Positions 42,042 through 52,311 of a stretch of DNA of 64,000 nucleotides are shown here, one piece after another (position 1 is the stretch's first letter; each line of letters opens with the position of its first letter). The position numbers and the translations under genes were made by a program. This DNA is from Sphingomonas leidyi (lineage in GTDB: Bacteria; Pseudomonadota; Alphaproteobacteria; Sphingomonadales; Sphingomonadaceae), in NCBI RefSeq assembly GCF_011761945.1, contig NZ_JAASQV010000007.1:1-64000 (forward strand), read 5' to 3'. Below the pieces are notes generated by a model. That model saw nothing but the letters and a program-made list of their open reading frames with translations, searched no databases and was not told where the DNA came from.

Positions 42042-43163
42042 CTAGCCCAGCGCCGCCTTGAGCTTGGCGAAGAAGCCCGTCGCCTGGGGGCATTCGTCGC
42101 CGGTCTCGGTCGCGCGGAATTCCTCGAGCAGCTCGCGCTGCTTCGCGGTCAGCTTGGTCGGCATCTCGACGACGAGTTCGACGACCAGGTCGCCGCGCCC
42201 GCGCCCCTGCAGCACCGGCATGCCGGCGCCGCGCTGGCGCACCTCGCGGCCGCTCTGGGTGCCCGGCGCGATCTTCACGACGTGCTTCTCGCCATCCAGC
42301 CCGGGCAGGACGATCTCGCCGCCCAGCGCCGCGGTGGTGAAGCTGATCGGCGCATGGGCGAACAGGTTCGTGCCCTCGCGCTCGAAGATCGCGTGCTTCT
42401 TGACGTGCAGGAAGATGTAGAGGTCGCCCGCCGGCGCGCCGCGCGCGCCCGCTTCGCCTTCGCCCTGCAGGCGGATGCGGGTGCCTTCGTCCACGCCCGG
42501 CGGCACGTTGATCTTGAGCGTCTTGGTCTTGTCGGTCCGCCCCTCGCCGCGGCAGTCGCGGCAGGGCTGCTCGATCACTTCGCCGGCGCCGTGACAGACC
42601 GGGCAGGTCCGCTCGACCATGAAGAAGCCCTGCTGCGCACGGACCTTGCCATGGCCGCCGCACTGCTTGCACTGGTTCACCGGGGTGCCGGGCTTGGCAC
42701 CGGTGCCATCGCAGGTGTCGCAATGCCCGGAGACGTCGACGGTGATCTCGCTGGTCTTGCCGTGAAAGGCCTCTTCCAGCGTGATCTCCATGTCGTAGCG
42801 CAGGTCGGCGCCGCGGCGCACCTGGCGGCCGCCACCCCGGCCGCCGCCCATGAACTCGCCGAATACGCTTTCGAAGATGTCGCTGAACGCGCCGAAATCG
42901 GGCTGCGGGCCGGCGCCGCCGCCGCCCATGCCGTTCTTGAACGCCGCATGGCCGAACCGGTCATAGGCCGCGCGCTTCTGCGGATCCTTCAGGCAGTCAT
43001 AGGCTTCGTTGATCGCCTTGAACTTGGCCTCGTGATCCTTGCACCCGGCGTTCTTGTCCGGATGATATTTGATCGCGAGCTTGCGATAGGCGGACTTGAG
43101 CGTGACGTCGTCCGCGGTGCGCTCGACTTCGAGCAGCTCGTAATAATCGACTTCGGTGGTCAT
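42042..43163 (-). CDS. dnaJ: Chaperone DnaJ
   Basis: Co-chaperone that delivers substrates to DnaK and stimulates its ATPase. 373 residues: J domain with HPDKN near residue 33, a Gly/Phe-rich linker (GGGGAGPQPDFGAFSDIF), four CxxCxGxG zinc repeats (CDTCDGTG, CKQCGGHG, CPVCHGAG, CRDCRGEG) near 140-210, then the C-terminal substrate domains. It follows dnaK by 132 bp, with two palindromes in the gap. Confidence 0.97.
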   Translation of the reverse strand: MTTEVDYYELLEVERTADDVTLKSAYRKLAIKYHPDKNAGCKDHEAKFKAINEAYDCLKDPQKRAAYDRFGHAAFKNGMGGGGAGPQPDFGAFSDIFESVFGEFMGGGRGGGRQVRRGADLRYDMEITLEEAFHGKTSEITVDVSGHCDTCDGTGAKPGTPVNQCKQCGGHGKVRAQQGFFMVERTCPVCHGAGEVIEQPCRDCRGEGRTDKTKTLKINVPPGVDEGTRIRLQGEGEAGARGAPAGDLYIFLHVKKHAIFEREGTNLFAHAPISFTTAALGGEIVLPGLDGEKHVVKIAPGTQSGREVRQRGAGMPVLQGRGRGDLVVELVVEMPTKLTAKQRELLEEFRATETGDECPQATGFFAKLKAALG

Positions 43164-43171
43164 TCAAAAAG

Positions 43172-43283
43172 CCCTCTCCCCGTCAGGGGAGAGGGTTGGG
43201 AGAGGGGCACGCCGCCGGAAAGCATCCGCATCGCCACCCCGTCTCCCCCTCTCCCCGGCCCTCTCCCGCATGCGGGGAGAGGG
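43172..43283. repeat. Two CCCTCTCCCC palindromes between dnaK and dnaJ
   Basis: Hairpins at 43172-43195 (10-bp stem, loop GTCA) and 43259-43283 (9-10-bp stem, loop GCATGC) share the same arm sequence. They could attenuate read-through from dnaK into dnaJ or protect mRNA ends. A similar arm recurs after uvrA (59398-59432). Confidence 0.65.
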
Positions 43284-43295
43284 AGGGGACGTTGG

Positions 43296-45212
<1,917 letters not shown>

Positions 45213-45298
45213 GGTCCCTCGTTGGCCCCCAGTTCAAATCAAAAAACTTGGCCCCCGCGCCCCTGCTTGGAGGCAGCGCGGAGAACCGGTCACGTTGC

Positions 45299-45329
45299 CG
45301 GATATAGGTGCACACGCGCTTGCCGCAAG
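45299..45329 (-). promoter_or_regulatory. RpoH (sigma-32) type heat-shock promoter for dnaK
   Basis: On the minus strand CTTGCG (45329-45324), a 15-bp spacer, and CCTATATCCG (45308-45299). The -10 fits the alphaproteobacterial RpoH consensus CYTATNTNNG exactly. The ATG is about 80 nt downstream of the expected start site. Confidence 0.75.
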
Positions 45330-45373
45330 AAGCAGGGCTTTCTAGAGGGTTTCCCGAAATGGGAGTAAGGCGG

Positions 45374-45814
45374 ATGCGGCGTTTCTCGACGATCGTTACG
45401 GTGGCGGCACTTTCCGCCTGCGCGCCCGCGGGCACGCTTTCCGCCGGCAATGCCTGGGTCCGGCTGCCCGCCGTCGCCGGCCAGCCGGGCGCGGCCTATT
45501 TCACCGTGCAGGGCGGCGCGACCGCCGACACGTTGCTCGCCGTCTCCTCGCGCGCCGCGCTGAAGGCCGAGCTGCACGAGAGCATGAAGGGCGAGCATGG
45601 CATGATGTCGATGGCCCCGCTCAAGGACGTTGCCATCCCCGCCGGCGGCAAGCTCGCCTTCGCGCCGGGCGGCCGTCATGTGATGCTCTTCTCGATCGGG
45701 CCGGCGGTGAAGCCCGGCCAGACGGTCCCGCTCCAGCTGTCCTTCGCCAGCGGCAGGACGATCGCGCTCGACGCCAAAGTGGTCGGCGCGGGTGATCCGG
45801 CACCGGGAAGCTAG
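45374..45814 (+). CDS. Periplasmic copper chaperone PCu(A)C, lipoprotein form
   Basis: Delivers Cu(I) to the CuA site of cytochrome oxidase in related bacteria. 146 residues with a lipobox near residue 16 (LSAC). The copper motif H-x-x10-M-x21-H-x-M is exact in spacing: His68, Met80, His102, Met104. The ATG at 45374 follows GGAG at 8 nt; an in-frame ATG five codons upstream is less well placed. It diverges from dnaK and is followed by a REP-like hairpin. Confidence 0.92.
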   Translation: MRRFSTIVTVAALSACAPAGTLSAGNAWVRLPAVAGQPGAAYFTVQGGATADTLLAVSSRAALKAELHESMKGEHGMMSMAPLKDVAIPAGGKLAFAPGGRHVMLFSIGPAVKPGQTVPLQLSFASGRTIALDAKVVGAGDPAPGS

Positions 45815-45834
45815 GCTGAGGACTCATGTTCCAC

Positions 45835-45882
45835 CACTCCGGCCTCGAGCCGGAATGACGAGGGAAATCAGGGTCTCGCTCA
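45835..45882 (+). repeat. REP-like palindrome, copy 4
   Basis: ACTCCGGC-CTCGA-GCCGGAATG with one mismatch, then ACGAGGGAAATCAGGGTCT and CTCAAGTTC. The downstream tail parallels that of copy 3 (GAAGGAAAATCAG, TTGAGTTC). Confidence 0.65.
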
Positions 45883-46018
45883 AGTTCCGGTCCCACGCCC
45901 TCCGTAGAATCCCTCCGGGGTGAATTCCCTAATCCCCCGGCAACCATCTCTTTTTCGGTTTCGGAAGAAAAAGTGCTCCAGATTGTGGACCTTAGCAGGT
46001 CCCGGTGCGGAGCGTATC

Positions 46019-47779
46019 GTGGAGCAGGATCGGCAATGTCCCGCGGGGTTCCTGGCGCGTCTCGCGCGGGATCGCCGCGGCAATACCCTGGCGATGATGG
46101 CGGCCATGCTCATCCCGCTGGCCGCCTTTTGCGGCTGCGCGATCGATTCCGCCCGCATGTACGTCGTCAAGACCCGGCTGCAGCAGGCATGCGATGCGGG
46201 CGTGCTGGCCGGCCGCAAGTTCATGACCGACACCTCGGCCGGCAACACCACGCTGGACGCGACCGCGACCGCCCAGGCCCAGACCTTCTTCAACAACAAT
46301 TTTCGCACCGGCTGGTTCAAGACCAGCACCGCCAGCTTCACGCCCAGCAAGACGTCGGACGCGCAGGTCGCCGGCACTGCCCAGGCAGTGGTGCCGATGA
46401 CGATCCTGTCGATGTTCGGCGTCCCCAGCCAGACGATCAACGTCACCTGCCAGGCGAGCTACGACGTCGGCGATACCGACGTGATCTTCGTGCTCGACAC
46501 CACCGGCTCGATGGCCTGCCTGCCGCAGGACGACGACAACACCTGCAACAACTATGTCGGCTCGGCCGGCACCACCAGCTATGCCCGCCCCGCCGACGGC
46601 GCGGGCAGCGGCAATGACAGCGTCGCCGGCTATCCGGGCAGCACGGCCTATTACGTGCCGGAGAAGAGCGGCTCGCGCATCTCGGCGCTGCGCTCGGCGG
46701 TGCTGAACTTCTACGACACGCTCGCCGCCGCGGCCGACCCCTCCACCCATATCCGCTACGGCTTCGTCACCTACACTTCCACCGTGAACGCCGGGAAGGC
46801 GATCATCGCGCTGTCCCCGGCCTATATGGTGGGCGGCACGGGCAGCGCGAACACGCAGTGGAACTATGAATCGCGCAGCCAGACCGGGAACCTGCTCGGC
46901 ATCCCGATCTGGAAATACCAGCAGCTCAATTTCGACGTGCGCAGCTTCGTCGCCGGCAGCACGGTCACCGATCCGAGCAAGACCACCGGCGCCACCAATC
47001 GCTGGACCGGTTGCCTCGAGGAGCGCGCCACCACCGCCGGCACCATGAGCTTCAACACCTCGACGCTGCCGCCCGATCTCGATCCCGACCTCGTGCCCAA
47101 TTCGAACATCGACACCCAGTGGAAGCCGATGTGGCCCGAGCTCTTCTATGCCCGCAACAATTATTCGAGCACCGCCACCGCCACCTCGACCGGCGACAGC
47201 AGCAGCAGCCCGAACATCGGCACCCCCTATTATTACCAGCTCGGCTATGTCTCGTGCGGCAAGCCGGTCTCGCGCCTGGCGGTGATGACGCGGACCCAGG
47301 TCTCCAGCTATGTCAACGCCAGCGACTTCCGGCCGATCGGCGGCACCTATCACGACACCGGTATGATCTGGGGCACGCGACTGCTCTCGCCCACCGGCCT
47401 CTTCGCGGCGGACACCGCGCCCTGGCCCGCGCGCCAGGCGCCCAACCGCGTGATCGTGTTCCTCACCGATGGCGACATGGCCCCCAGCACGTCGATCTAC
47501 GGCATGTACGGCAACGAATATTACGACCGGCGGGTGAGCGGCGGCGACTTCACCAACCTCAAGGCCTATCACAATGCCCGCTTCCTCGCGGAATGCGCCG
47601 CGGCCAAGGCGCGCAACATCCAGATCTGGACAGTGACGATCGATTCGAGCGCGACCACCCAGATGCAGTCCTGCGCCACCACCACCAACCAGGCGCTCGC
47701 CACCACCACCGGCGCGGGCCTGTCGACGGCGTTCGCCACCATCGCCAAGCAGGTGGCGATGCTGCGGGTGTCGCAATGA
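46019..47779 (+). CDS. TadG-like protein with von Willebrand A domain
   Basis: 586 residues from a GTG at 46019 with GGAG six bases upstream. Near the N-terminus is a TadE/TadG-type prepilin-like helix (DRRGNTLAMMAAMLIPLAAFCGCAIDSARM). From about residue 150 a vWA domain begins with the MIDAS motif DVIFVLDTTGSM; a later IVFLTDGDMAPS is the second MIDAS strand. It is likely membrane-anchored with the vWA domain outside the cytoplasm, as part of Flp/Tad pilus machinery. Its stop overlaps the next gene as ATGA. The rest of the tad cluster is not in the window. Confidence 0.87.
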   Translation: MEQDRQCPAGFLARLARDRRGNTLAMMAAMLIPLAAFCGCAIDSARMYVVKTRLQQACDAGVLAGRKFMTDTSAGNTTLDATATAQAQTFFNNNFRTGWFKTSTASFTPSKTSDAQVAGTAQAVVPMTILSMFGVPSQTINVTCQASYDVGDTDVIFVLDTTGSMACLPQDDDNTCNNYVGSAGTTSYARPADGAGSGNDSVAGYPGSTAYYVPEKSGSRISALRSAVLNFYDTLAAAADPSTHIRYGFVTYTSTVNAGKAIIALSPAYMVGGTGSANTQWNYESRSQTGNLLGIPIWKYQQLNFDVRSFVAGSTVTDPSKTTGATNRWTGCLEERATTAGTMSFNTSTLPPDLDPDLVPNSNIDTQWKPMWPELFYARNNYSSTATATSTGDSSSSPNIGTPYYYQLGYVSCGKPVSRLAVMTRTQVSSYVNASDFRPIGGTYHDTGMIWGTRLLSPTGLFAADTAPWPARQAPNRVIVFLTDGDMAPSTSIYGMYGNEYYDRRVSGGDFTNLKAYHNARFLAECAAAKARNIQIWTVTIDSSATTQMQSCATTTNQALATTTGAGLSTAFATIAKQVAMLRVSQ

Positions 47780-48369
47780 GCGGGCGCCCTCTCGCCCGGC
47801 TCCGGCGCGACCGGCGCGGCGTCACGGTAGTGGAGTTCGCCTTCGTGCTGCCGGTGATGCTCGTGCTGATGATGGGCATGATGGAGCTGGGCTATCAGGC
47901 CTATGTCCAGTCGGTGATCACCGGCGCAGTGCAGAAGGCCGGGCGGGACAGCGGCATCCAGGGCGCCACCCCCGCCTCGATCGATGCGCGCGTGCTGGCC
48001 CAGGTCCGGGCGGTGGCGCCCGGCGCCGCCTTCGCCGCCGGCTATCCCGTCCGGCGCAGCTATACCAGCTTCAGCGCCGTCGCGCCCGAGCCGTTCGTCG
48101 ACACCAACGGCAACGGCGTGCGCGATCCCGGCGAATGCTACACCGACGTCAACGGCAACGGCCAATGGGACGCCGATGCCGGGCGCGCGGGCCAGGGCGG
48201 GCCGAACGACGTCACTGTCTACACCGCCGCGATCACCTATGGCCGGCTGTTCCCGGTCACGCGCCTGTTCGGCTGGCCGGGCACCGCCACGCTCAGTGCC
48301 ACCACCACGCTGATGAACCAGCCCTATGCCACGCAGAACATCCCGTCGCCGGCGACGATCTGCACATGA
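47776..48369 (+). CDS. TadE-family pseudopilin-like protein with calcium-loop insert
   Basis: 197 residues. The TadE motif is GVTVVEFAFVLPVMLVLMMGMMELGYQAY (Glu at +5 of the cleavage region; seen as short segments). Unusually, residues 109-120 (DTNGNGVRDPGE) and 124-135 (DVNGNGQWDADA) are two dockerin/EF-hand-like calcium loops inside the exported part. Start and stop overlap the neighbouring genes by ATGA, so the three genes form one translational unit. Confidence 0.87.
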   Translation: MSGRPLARLRRDRRGVTVVEFAFVLPVMLVLMMGMMELGYQAYVQSVITGAVQKAGRDSGIQGATPASIDARVLAQVRAVAPGAAFAAGYPVRRSYTSFSAVAPEPFVDTNGNGVRDPGECYTDVNGNGQWDADAGRAGQGGPNDVTVYTAAITYGRLFPVTRLFGWPGTATLSATTTLMNQPYATQNIPSPATICT

Positions 48370-49079
48370 GCCCGCATCGCGTCCCGGCGCTGCTCCGCCG
48401 CTTCGCCGCCGCCAGGTCGGGGCTGGCCATGCTCGAATTCGCCCTCGCCCTTCCCGTCGTGCTGGTGCTCGGCTGCTACGGGGTCGAGACCGCGAACCTC
48501 GCGCTCGCCAATCTGCGGGTCAGCCAGCTCACTGCGAGCCTGGCCGACAATGGCTCGCGCATGGGCATGATGAGCACGGCCTCCACCGTCCAGCTGCGCG
48601 AGCTGGACATCAACAACGCGCTGCAGGCCGCGCGCCTCCAGGGCAGTGCGCTCGGGATCGGCGCCAACGGCCGGGTGACGCTCTCCAGCCTCGAATATGT
48701 CCAGCAGAGCTACGACACCGCGCCGGTGCAGCGCATCCACTGGCAGCGCTGCTTCGGGCTCAAGAGCGGGACCGGCTATGATTCCAGCTACGGCACCGCC
48801 AGCGCGACGGCCGGTACCGACGCCACCCAGGCGAATGCCGGCACCGCCAGTGCCGGCATGGGCGATCCGGGCGCCGTCGTCACTGCGCCGAGCGGCTCGG
48901 GGCTGATCTTCGTCGAAGTGAATTACGATTATCAGCGCCTGTTCGGCTCCAGCTTCATGGGCCCGGCCAGGCTCCACTATGTCGCATCCTTCATCGTGCG
49001 CGACCGGCGCGACTTCTCGCAGCTCTTCAATCCCGCGCCCGCCGCCACCCGCTCGACCTGCGACAAATATACCAGCTGA
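48366..49079 (+). CDS. TadE/TadG-like membrane protein
   Basis: 237 residues. The N-terminal helix GLAMLEFALALPVVLVLGCYGVE has the Glu-Phe TadE signature. The exported part contains a Thr/Ala/Gly-rich stretch (ASATAGTDATQANAGTASAGMG) and ends with a Cys. It is the third gene of the tadG-tadE-tadE unit and starts within the previous stop (ATGA). Confidence 0.83.
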   Translation: MSPHRVPALLRRFAAARSGLAMLEFALALPVVLVLGCYGVETANLALANLRVSQLTASLADNGSRMGMMSTASTVQLRELDINNALQAARLQGSALGIGANGRVTLSSLEYVQQSYDTAPVQRIHWQRCFGLKSGTGYDSSYGTASATAGTDATQANAGTASAGMGDPGAVVTAPSGSGLIFVEVNYDYQRLFGSSFMGPARLHYVASFIVRDRRDFSQLFNPAPAATRSTCDKYTS

Positions 49080-49154
49080 GCTTTTCGCCCGAGTTGATGT
49101 GGCGGCGCCATCCGCTATCCTCCCCTGCCAACACCGCAGGGAAGGCCCGTACGC

Positions 49155-49688
49155 ATGCCGCAAGTCCTGGATCGCTTCCGTTCCTCCACGCTCGGCTGGC
49201 TGGTCGGCACGCTCGCCGGCTGGGGCACCTGCTTTCTCTTCCTGCTCGGGCTGGCCGGCACCTTCTATTTCCTCGCCCAGGGCATGCTGGCCGGCGCCGC
49301 CTGGGTCGCGCCGCTGCTGCTCGTCGTCGCGATCGTGGTGCTGATCCTCAAATGGTTCGAGAATCTCGGCATCGCCTATGAAGTCACCGAGGATCGGCTG
49401 ATCCTCCACAAGGGCATTCTCCGAAAGTCGATCGACGAGATCGAGCTCTACCGAGTGAAGGACGTCCGTATCGACTTCTCGATCGTCAACCAGCTGGCGG
49501 ACATCGGCACGATCAGCATCGCCTCGTCGGACGAGACCACCCGCGACGCCCCGCTGGTGATCCGCGACGTGGCCCAAGCCCGCGCCCGCCGCGAGAAGCT
49601 GCGCGAGCTGGTCAACACCGCCCGCCGCACCCGCGGCGTGCGCGAGATCGACATGCACGGCGACCCCGCCGAACCGCCGCTGGGCTAG
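49155..49688 (+). CDS. PH-domain membrane protein (bPH2/YdbS-like)
   Basis: 177 residues. Two membrane helices lie at about 18-65 (FLFLLGLAGTFYFLAQGML, VAPLLLVVAIVVLILKW). They are followed by a bacterial PH domain (YEVTEDRLILHKGILRKSIDEIELYRVKDVRID), with ASSDETTRDAPLVIRDV as its last strands. Role unknown; such proteins are linked to envelope stress. It lies just before the phosphatase gene. Confidence 0.87.
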   Translation: MPQVLDRFRSSTLGWLVGTLAGWGTCFLFLLGLAGTFYFLAQGMLAGAAWVAPLLLVVAIVVLILKWFENLGIAYEVTEDRLILHKGILRKSIDEIELYRVKDVRIDFSIVNQLADIGTISIASSDETTRDAPLVIRDVAQARARREKLRELVNTARRTRGVREIDMHGDPAEPPLG

Positions 49689-49699
49689 CCGGGCGCGAC

Positions 49700-50119
49700 A
49701 TGCCCTCGACGCTCTACTGGATCGACACCCCCGACACGCTCCGGCTCGCGATCATGGCCCTGCCGCGCGCCGACGACTGGCTGGAGGACGAGGAAGTCGA
49801 GGCGTTGGCATTGCAGCGCGAAGCCGGGCTCTGCGCGGACAGCGGCATCGCTTTCCACCGCTTCCCGATCCCCGACCGCGGACTTCCCGACGATACCGGC
49901 CAGGCGGTGCGCTTCGCCGCCGAAATCGCGAGCGCAGGCAAGCCGATCGCCATTCATTGCCGCGCGGGAATCGGCCGATCCTCGCTGATGGCGGCAGCGA
50001 TGCTGGTAGCCGACGGCATGGATCCCGTCGCAGCCCTGACGGCGATCGAGTCAGCGCGCGGCTTGTCCATTCCCGACACCGAGGCCCAGCGCGCCTGGGT
50101 ATTGGCGCTGGAACGCTGA
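49700..50119 (+). CDS. Small dual-specificity/tyrosine phosphatase
   Basis: 139 residues. The P-loop is HCRAGIGRSS with Cys87 and Arg93 (C-x5-R), and the general acid is probably in PDRGLPD near residue 59. This is the cysteine-phosphatase fold of bacterial dual-specificity phosphatases. It starts 11 bases after the PH-domain gene and converges with the ABC-F gene. The substrate is unknown. Confidence 0.88.
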   Translation: MPSTLYWIDTPDTLRLAIMALPRADDWLEDEEVEALALQREAGLCADSGIAFHRFPIPDRGLPDDTGQAVRFAAEIASAGKPIAIHCRAGIGRSSLMAAAMLVADGMDPVAALTAIESARGLSIPDTEAQRAWVLALER

Positions 50120-50123
50120 ACGC

Positions 50124-51701
50124 TCATCGCCCCACCGCGATCTCCCGCCCCGCCCCGATCGCCTCGAGGAACGCGCGGTCGTGGCTCACCACCAGCAGCG
50201 CGCCGTCAAAGCCGGCCAGCGCCGCCTCGATCACCTCGATCGATTCCATGTCGAGATGGTTGGTCGGCTCGTCGAGCAGCAGCAGTTGCGGCACTATCTC
50301 GCCGCCGAGCACACAGGCCAGCCCGGCGCGCAGCCTTTCGCCGCCGCTGAGATCGCCCGTACGCTTCAGCGCATCCCGGTTGCGGAACGCGAAGCGCGCG
50401 CAGGCGGCATGCGCCTCGCGCTCGGTGGCGCCGGGGTGCAGTCGCCGGAAATTGTCGAGCACCGAAGCCCTCGGATCGAGCAGCCCGACATGCTGGTCGA
50501 GCATAGCCACCCGCCCCTCGGCCCGCCGCACGGCGCCGCGCTCCGGCGCCAGCACGCCCGCCGCCATCCTGAGCAGGCTCGTCTTGCCCGCGCCGTTGGG
50601 GCCGGTCACCGCCACGCGTTCCGGCCCCGTGATCTCGAACCGCCAGGGCCCGAACACCCGCCCCGCCCGTTCCAGCGCCGCGTCCTCGAACGCCAGCAAC
50701 CGCCGGTTCGCCGGCAGGCCGGTGGCGGGCAAGTCGATGACGAGCGGCGTCACCACCTCCACCCCGGCCCGCGCCGCCACCAGCCGCGCCTCCGCATCGC
50801 CGACCAGCCGCTCGCCGACCCCCGCGCCGCGCCCGGCCGAATTCTCCGCCCGCTCCTTCTGCCGCCCCAGCAGGATCTTCGGCGCCGATCCGCTCGCGGC
50901 ATAGGCGCGGCCCGCCCGGTCGCGCCGCGCCTGGCGCTCGCGCGCCTGCTGCGCCCCCGCCTCGGCGCCGCGCAGCAGGTCGCCCGCCCGCTCCACTTCG
51001 GCCGCCGCCCGCGCCCGCTCCGCCGCCCGCGCCGCCGCGAAGCCCGACCATCCACCGCCGAACACGCGCACGCCGCGCGGCGTCAGTTCGACGATCCGGT
51101 CCATATGCTCGAGCAGTTCGCGGTCATGGCTGGCGACTAGCACCCCGCCGCGCCACCCATCCACCAGTGCCGCCACCGCCGCGCGGCCCGCGGCATCGAG
51201 ATTGTTGGTCGGCTCGTCGAGCAGCAGCAGATCGGGCGCGTCGAGGCGCAGCCGCGCGATCCCCACCCGCGTTCGCTCGCCGCCAGAAAGCGTCGCCACG
51301 CGCCGGTCGAGCGCCATCGCGTCCAGCCCCGCCTCGGCAAGCGCGGCGGCCACGCGCTCCTCCAGGGTCCAGTCGGCTTCGGCAAGGTCCTCCGCGCTTC
51401 CCTCGCCGGCCAGCACCCGGGCCAGCTGCGCCAGCCCTTCGCGCACGCCGAGCACTTCGTCGACGTTCCACCCGCCCGGCCATTCCTGGCGCAGCACGCC
51501 GATGCTGCCGGCGCGCGTGACGTTCCCCACCACAGGCGGCATTTCGCCCGCGACGATGCCCAGCAAGGTCGATTTGCCCGAACCGTTGCGCCCCGCCAGC
51601 CCGGTGCGTTCCCGCCCGAGCGCCAGCGTCAGATCATCGAAGAGCGGCCTGCCCTCAGGCGTGGCGGCGGAAAGCGAATCCAGGGTTACGAAGCAAGACA
51701 T
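50124..51701 (-). CDS. ABC-F family ATPase
   Basis: 525 residues with two ABC domains and no membrane helices: Walker A GRNGSGKST and GPNGAGKTS, signatures LSGGERTRVG and LSGGERLRAG, and Walker B LLLLDEPTNNLD and LLLLDEPTNHLD. ABC-F proteins act on ribosomes, either as translation factors or by protecting them from antibiotics. The linker between the domains is Arg/Ala-rich and the C-terminus is short. Which ABC-F subgroup it belongs to cannot be decided here. Confidence 0.93.
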   Translation of the reverse strand: MSCFVTLDSLSAATPEGRPLFDDLTLALGRERTGLAGRNGSGKSTLLGIVAGEMPPVVGNVTRAGSIGVLRQEWPGGWNVDEVLGVREGLAQLARVLAGEGSAEDLAEADWTLEERVAAALAEAGLDAMALDRRVATLSGGERTRVGIARLRLDAPDLLLLDEPTNNLDAAGRAAVAALVDGWRGGVLVASHDRELLEHMDRIVELTPRGVRVFGGGWSGFAAARAAERARAAAEVERAGDLLRGAEAGAQQARERQARRDRAGRAYAASGSAPKILLGRQKERAENSAGRGAGVGERLVGDAEARLVAARAGVEVVTPLVIDLPATGLPANRRLLAFEDAALERAGRVFGPWRFEITGPERVAVTGPNGAGKTSLLRMAAGVLAPERGAVRRAEGRVAMLDQHVGLLDPRASVLDNFRRLHPGATEREAHAACARFAFRNRDALKRTGDLSGGERLRAGLACVLGGEIVPQLLLLDEPTNHLDMESIEVIEAALAGFDGALLVVSHDRAFLEAIGAGREIAVGR

Positions 51702-51849
51702 GGGACACCTGCGGGCAGGACAAGACGATCGGGCGAACGACGATCGGTTCCTGGCGCATGGCGGCTCACTCCTTGGGAATTCGGGAAGGCGCTATCTGGC
51801 GAGCCGGCGCACGGATGACAAGCCCGTCCGCCCGCGCCATCTAGGGCCC

Positions 51850-52311
51850 ATGCCTGCTTCCCGCCCGCTCACCCCCGGCGAAGCCGAGCTCGCCCGCTCG
51901 GTGTTCGGCGACGCACTCGATCCGGCCCGCGCCTTCGTCGCCAATCGCAAATGGGCGTTCTTCCAGCCGCGGAACACCACCATGGCGCCGCTGGGCACGA
52001 TCCATTTCAATCCCGCATCCGGCCTCTATCGCGAGGATTTCGCCGCCGCGCCGCTCGCGCTGCAGGGGCTGTTCGTCCACGAGCTCGTCCATGTCTGGCA
52101 GCACCAGCAGGGCCTGTTCCTGCCGCTGCGGCGCCATCCCTTCTGCCGCTATGGCTATGTGCTCGAGCCCGGCCGCCCCTTCCTGCGCTACGGCATCGAA
52201 CAGCAAGCGGAAATCGTCCGTCACGCCTTCCTGCTCGGACGCGGCATGGAGCTGCCCGGCGCCGCGCCGCTGAGCAGCTATGCGGCACTGCTGCCCTTCC
52301 GCACCGCCTAG
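51850..52311 (+). CDS. Putative zinc metalloprotease-like protein (HExxH)
   Basis: 153 residues. The gluzincin-type motif is FVHELVHVWQHQQG (His77, Glu78, His81). Similar sphingomonad proteins are annotated as vgr-related. There is no signal peptide. It overlaps the end of the converging proline-rich gene by four bases. Whether it is an active protease is not known. Confidence 0.75.
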   Translation: MPASRPLTPGEAELARSVFGDALDPARAFVANRKWAFFQPRNTTMAPLGTIHFNPASGLYREDFAAAPLALQGLFVHELVHVWQHQQGLFLPLRRHPFCRYGYVLEPGRPFLRYGIEQQAEIVRHAFLLGRGMELPGAAPLSSYAALLPFRTA

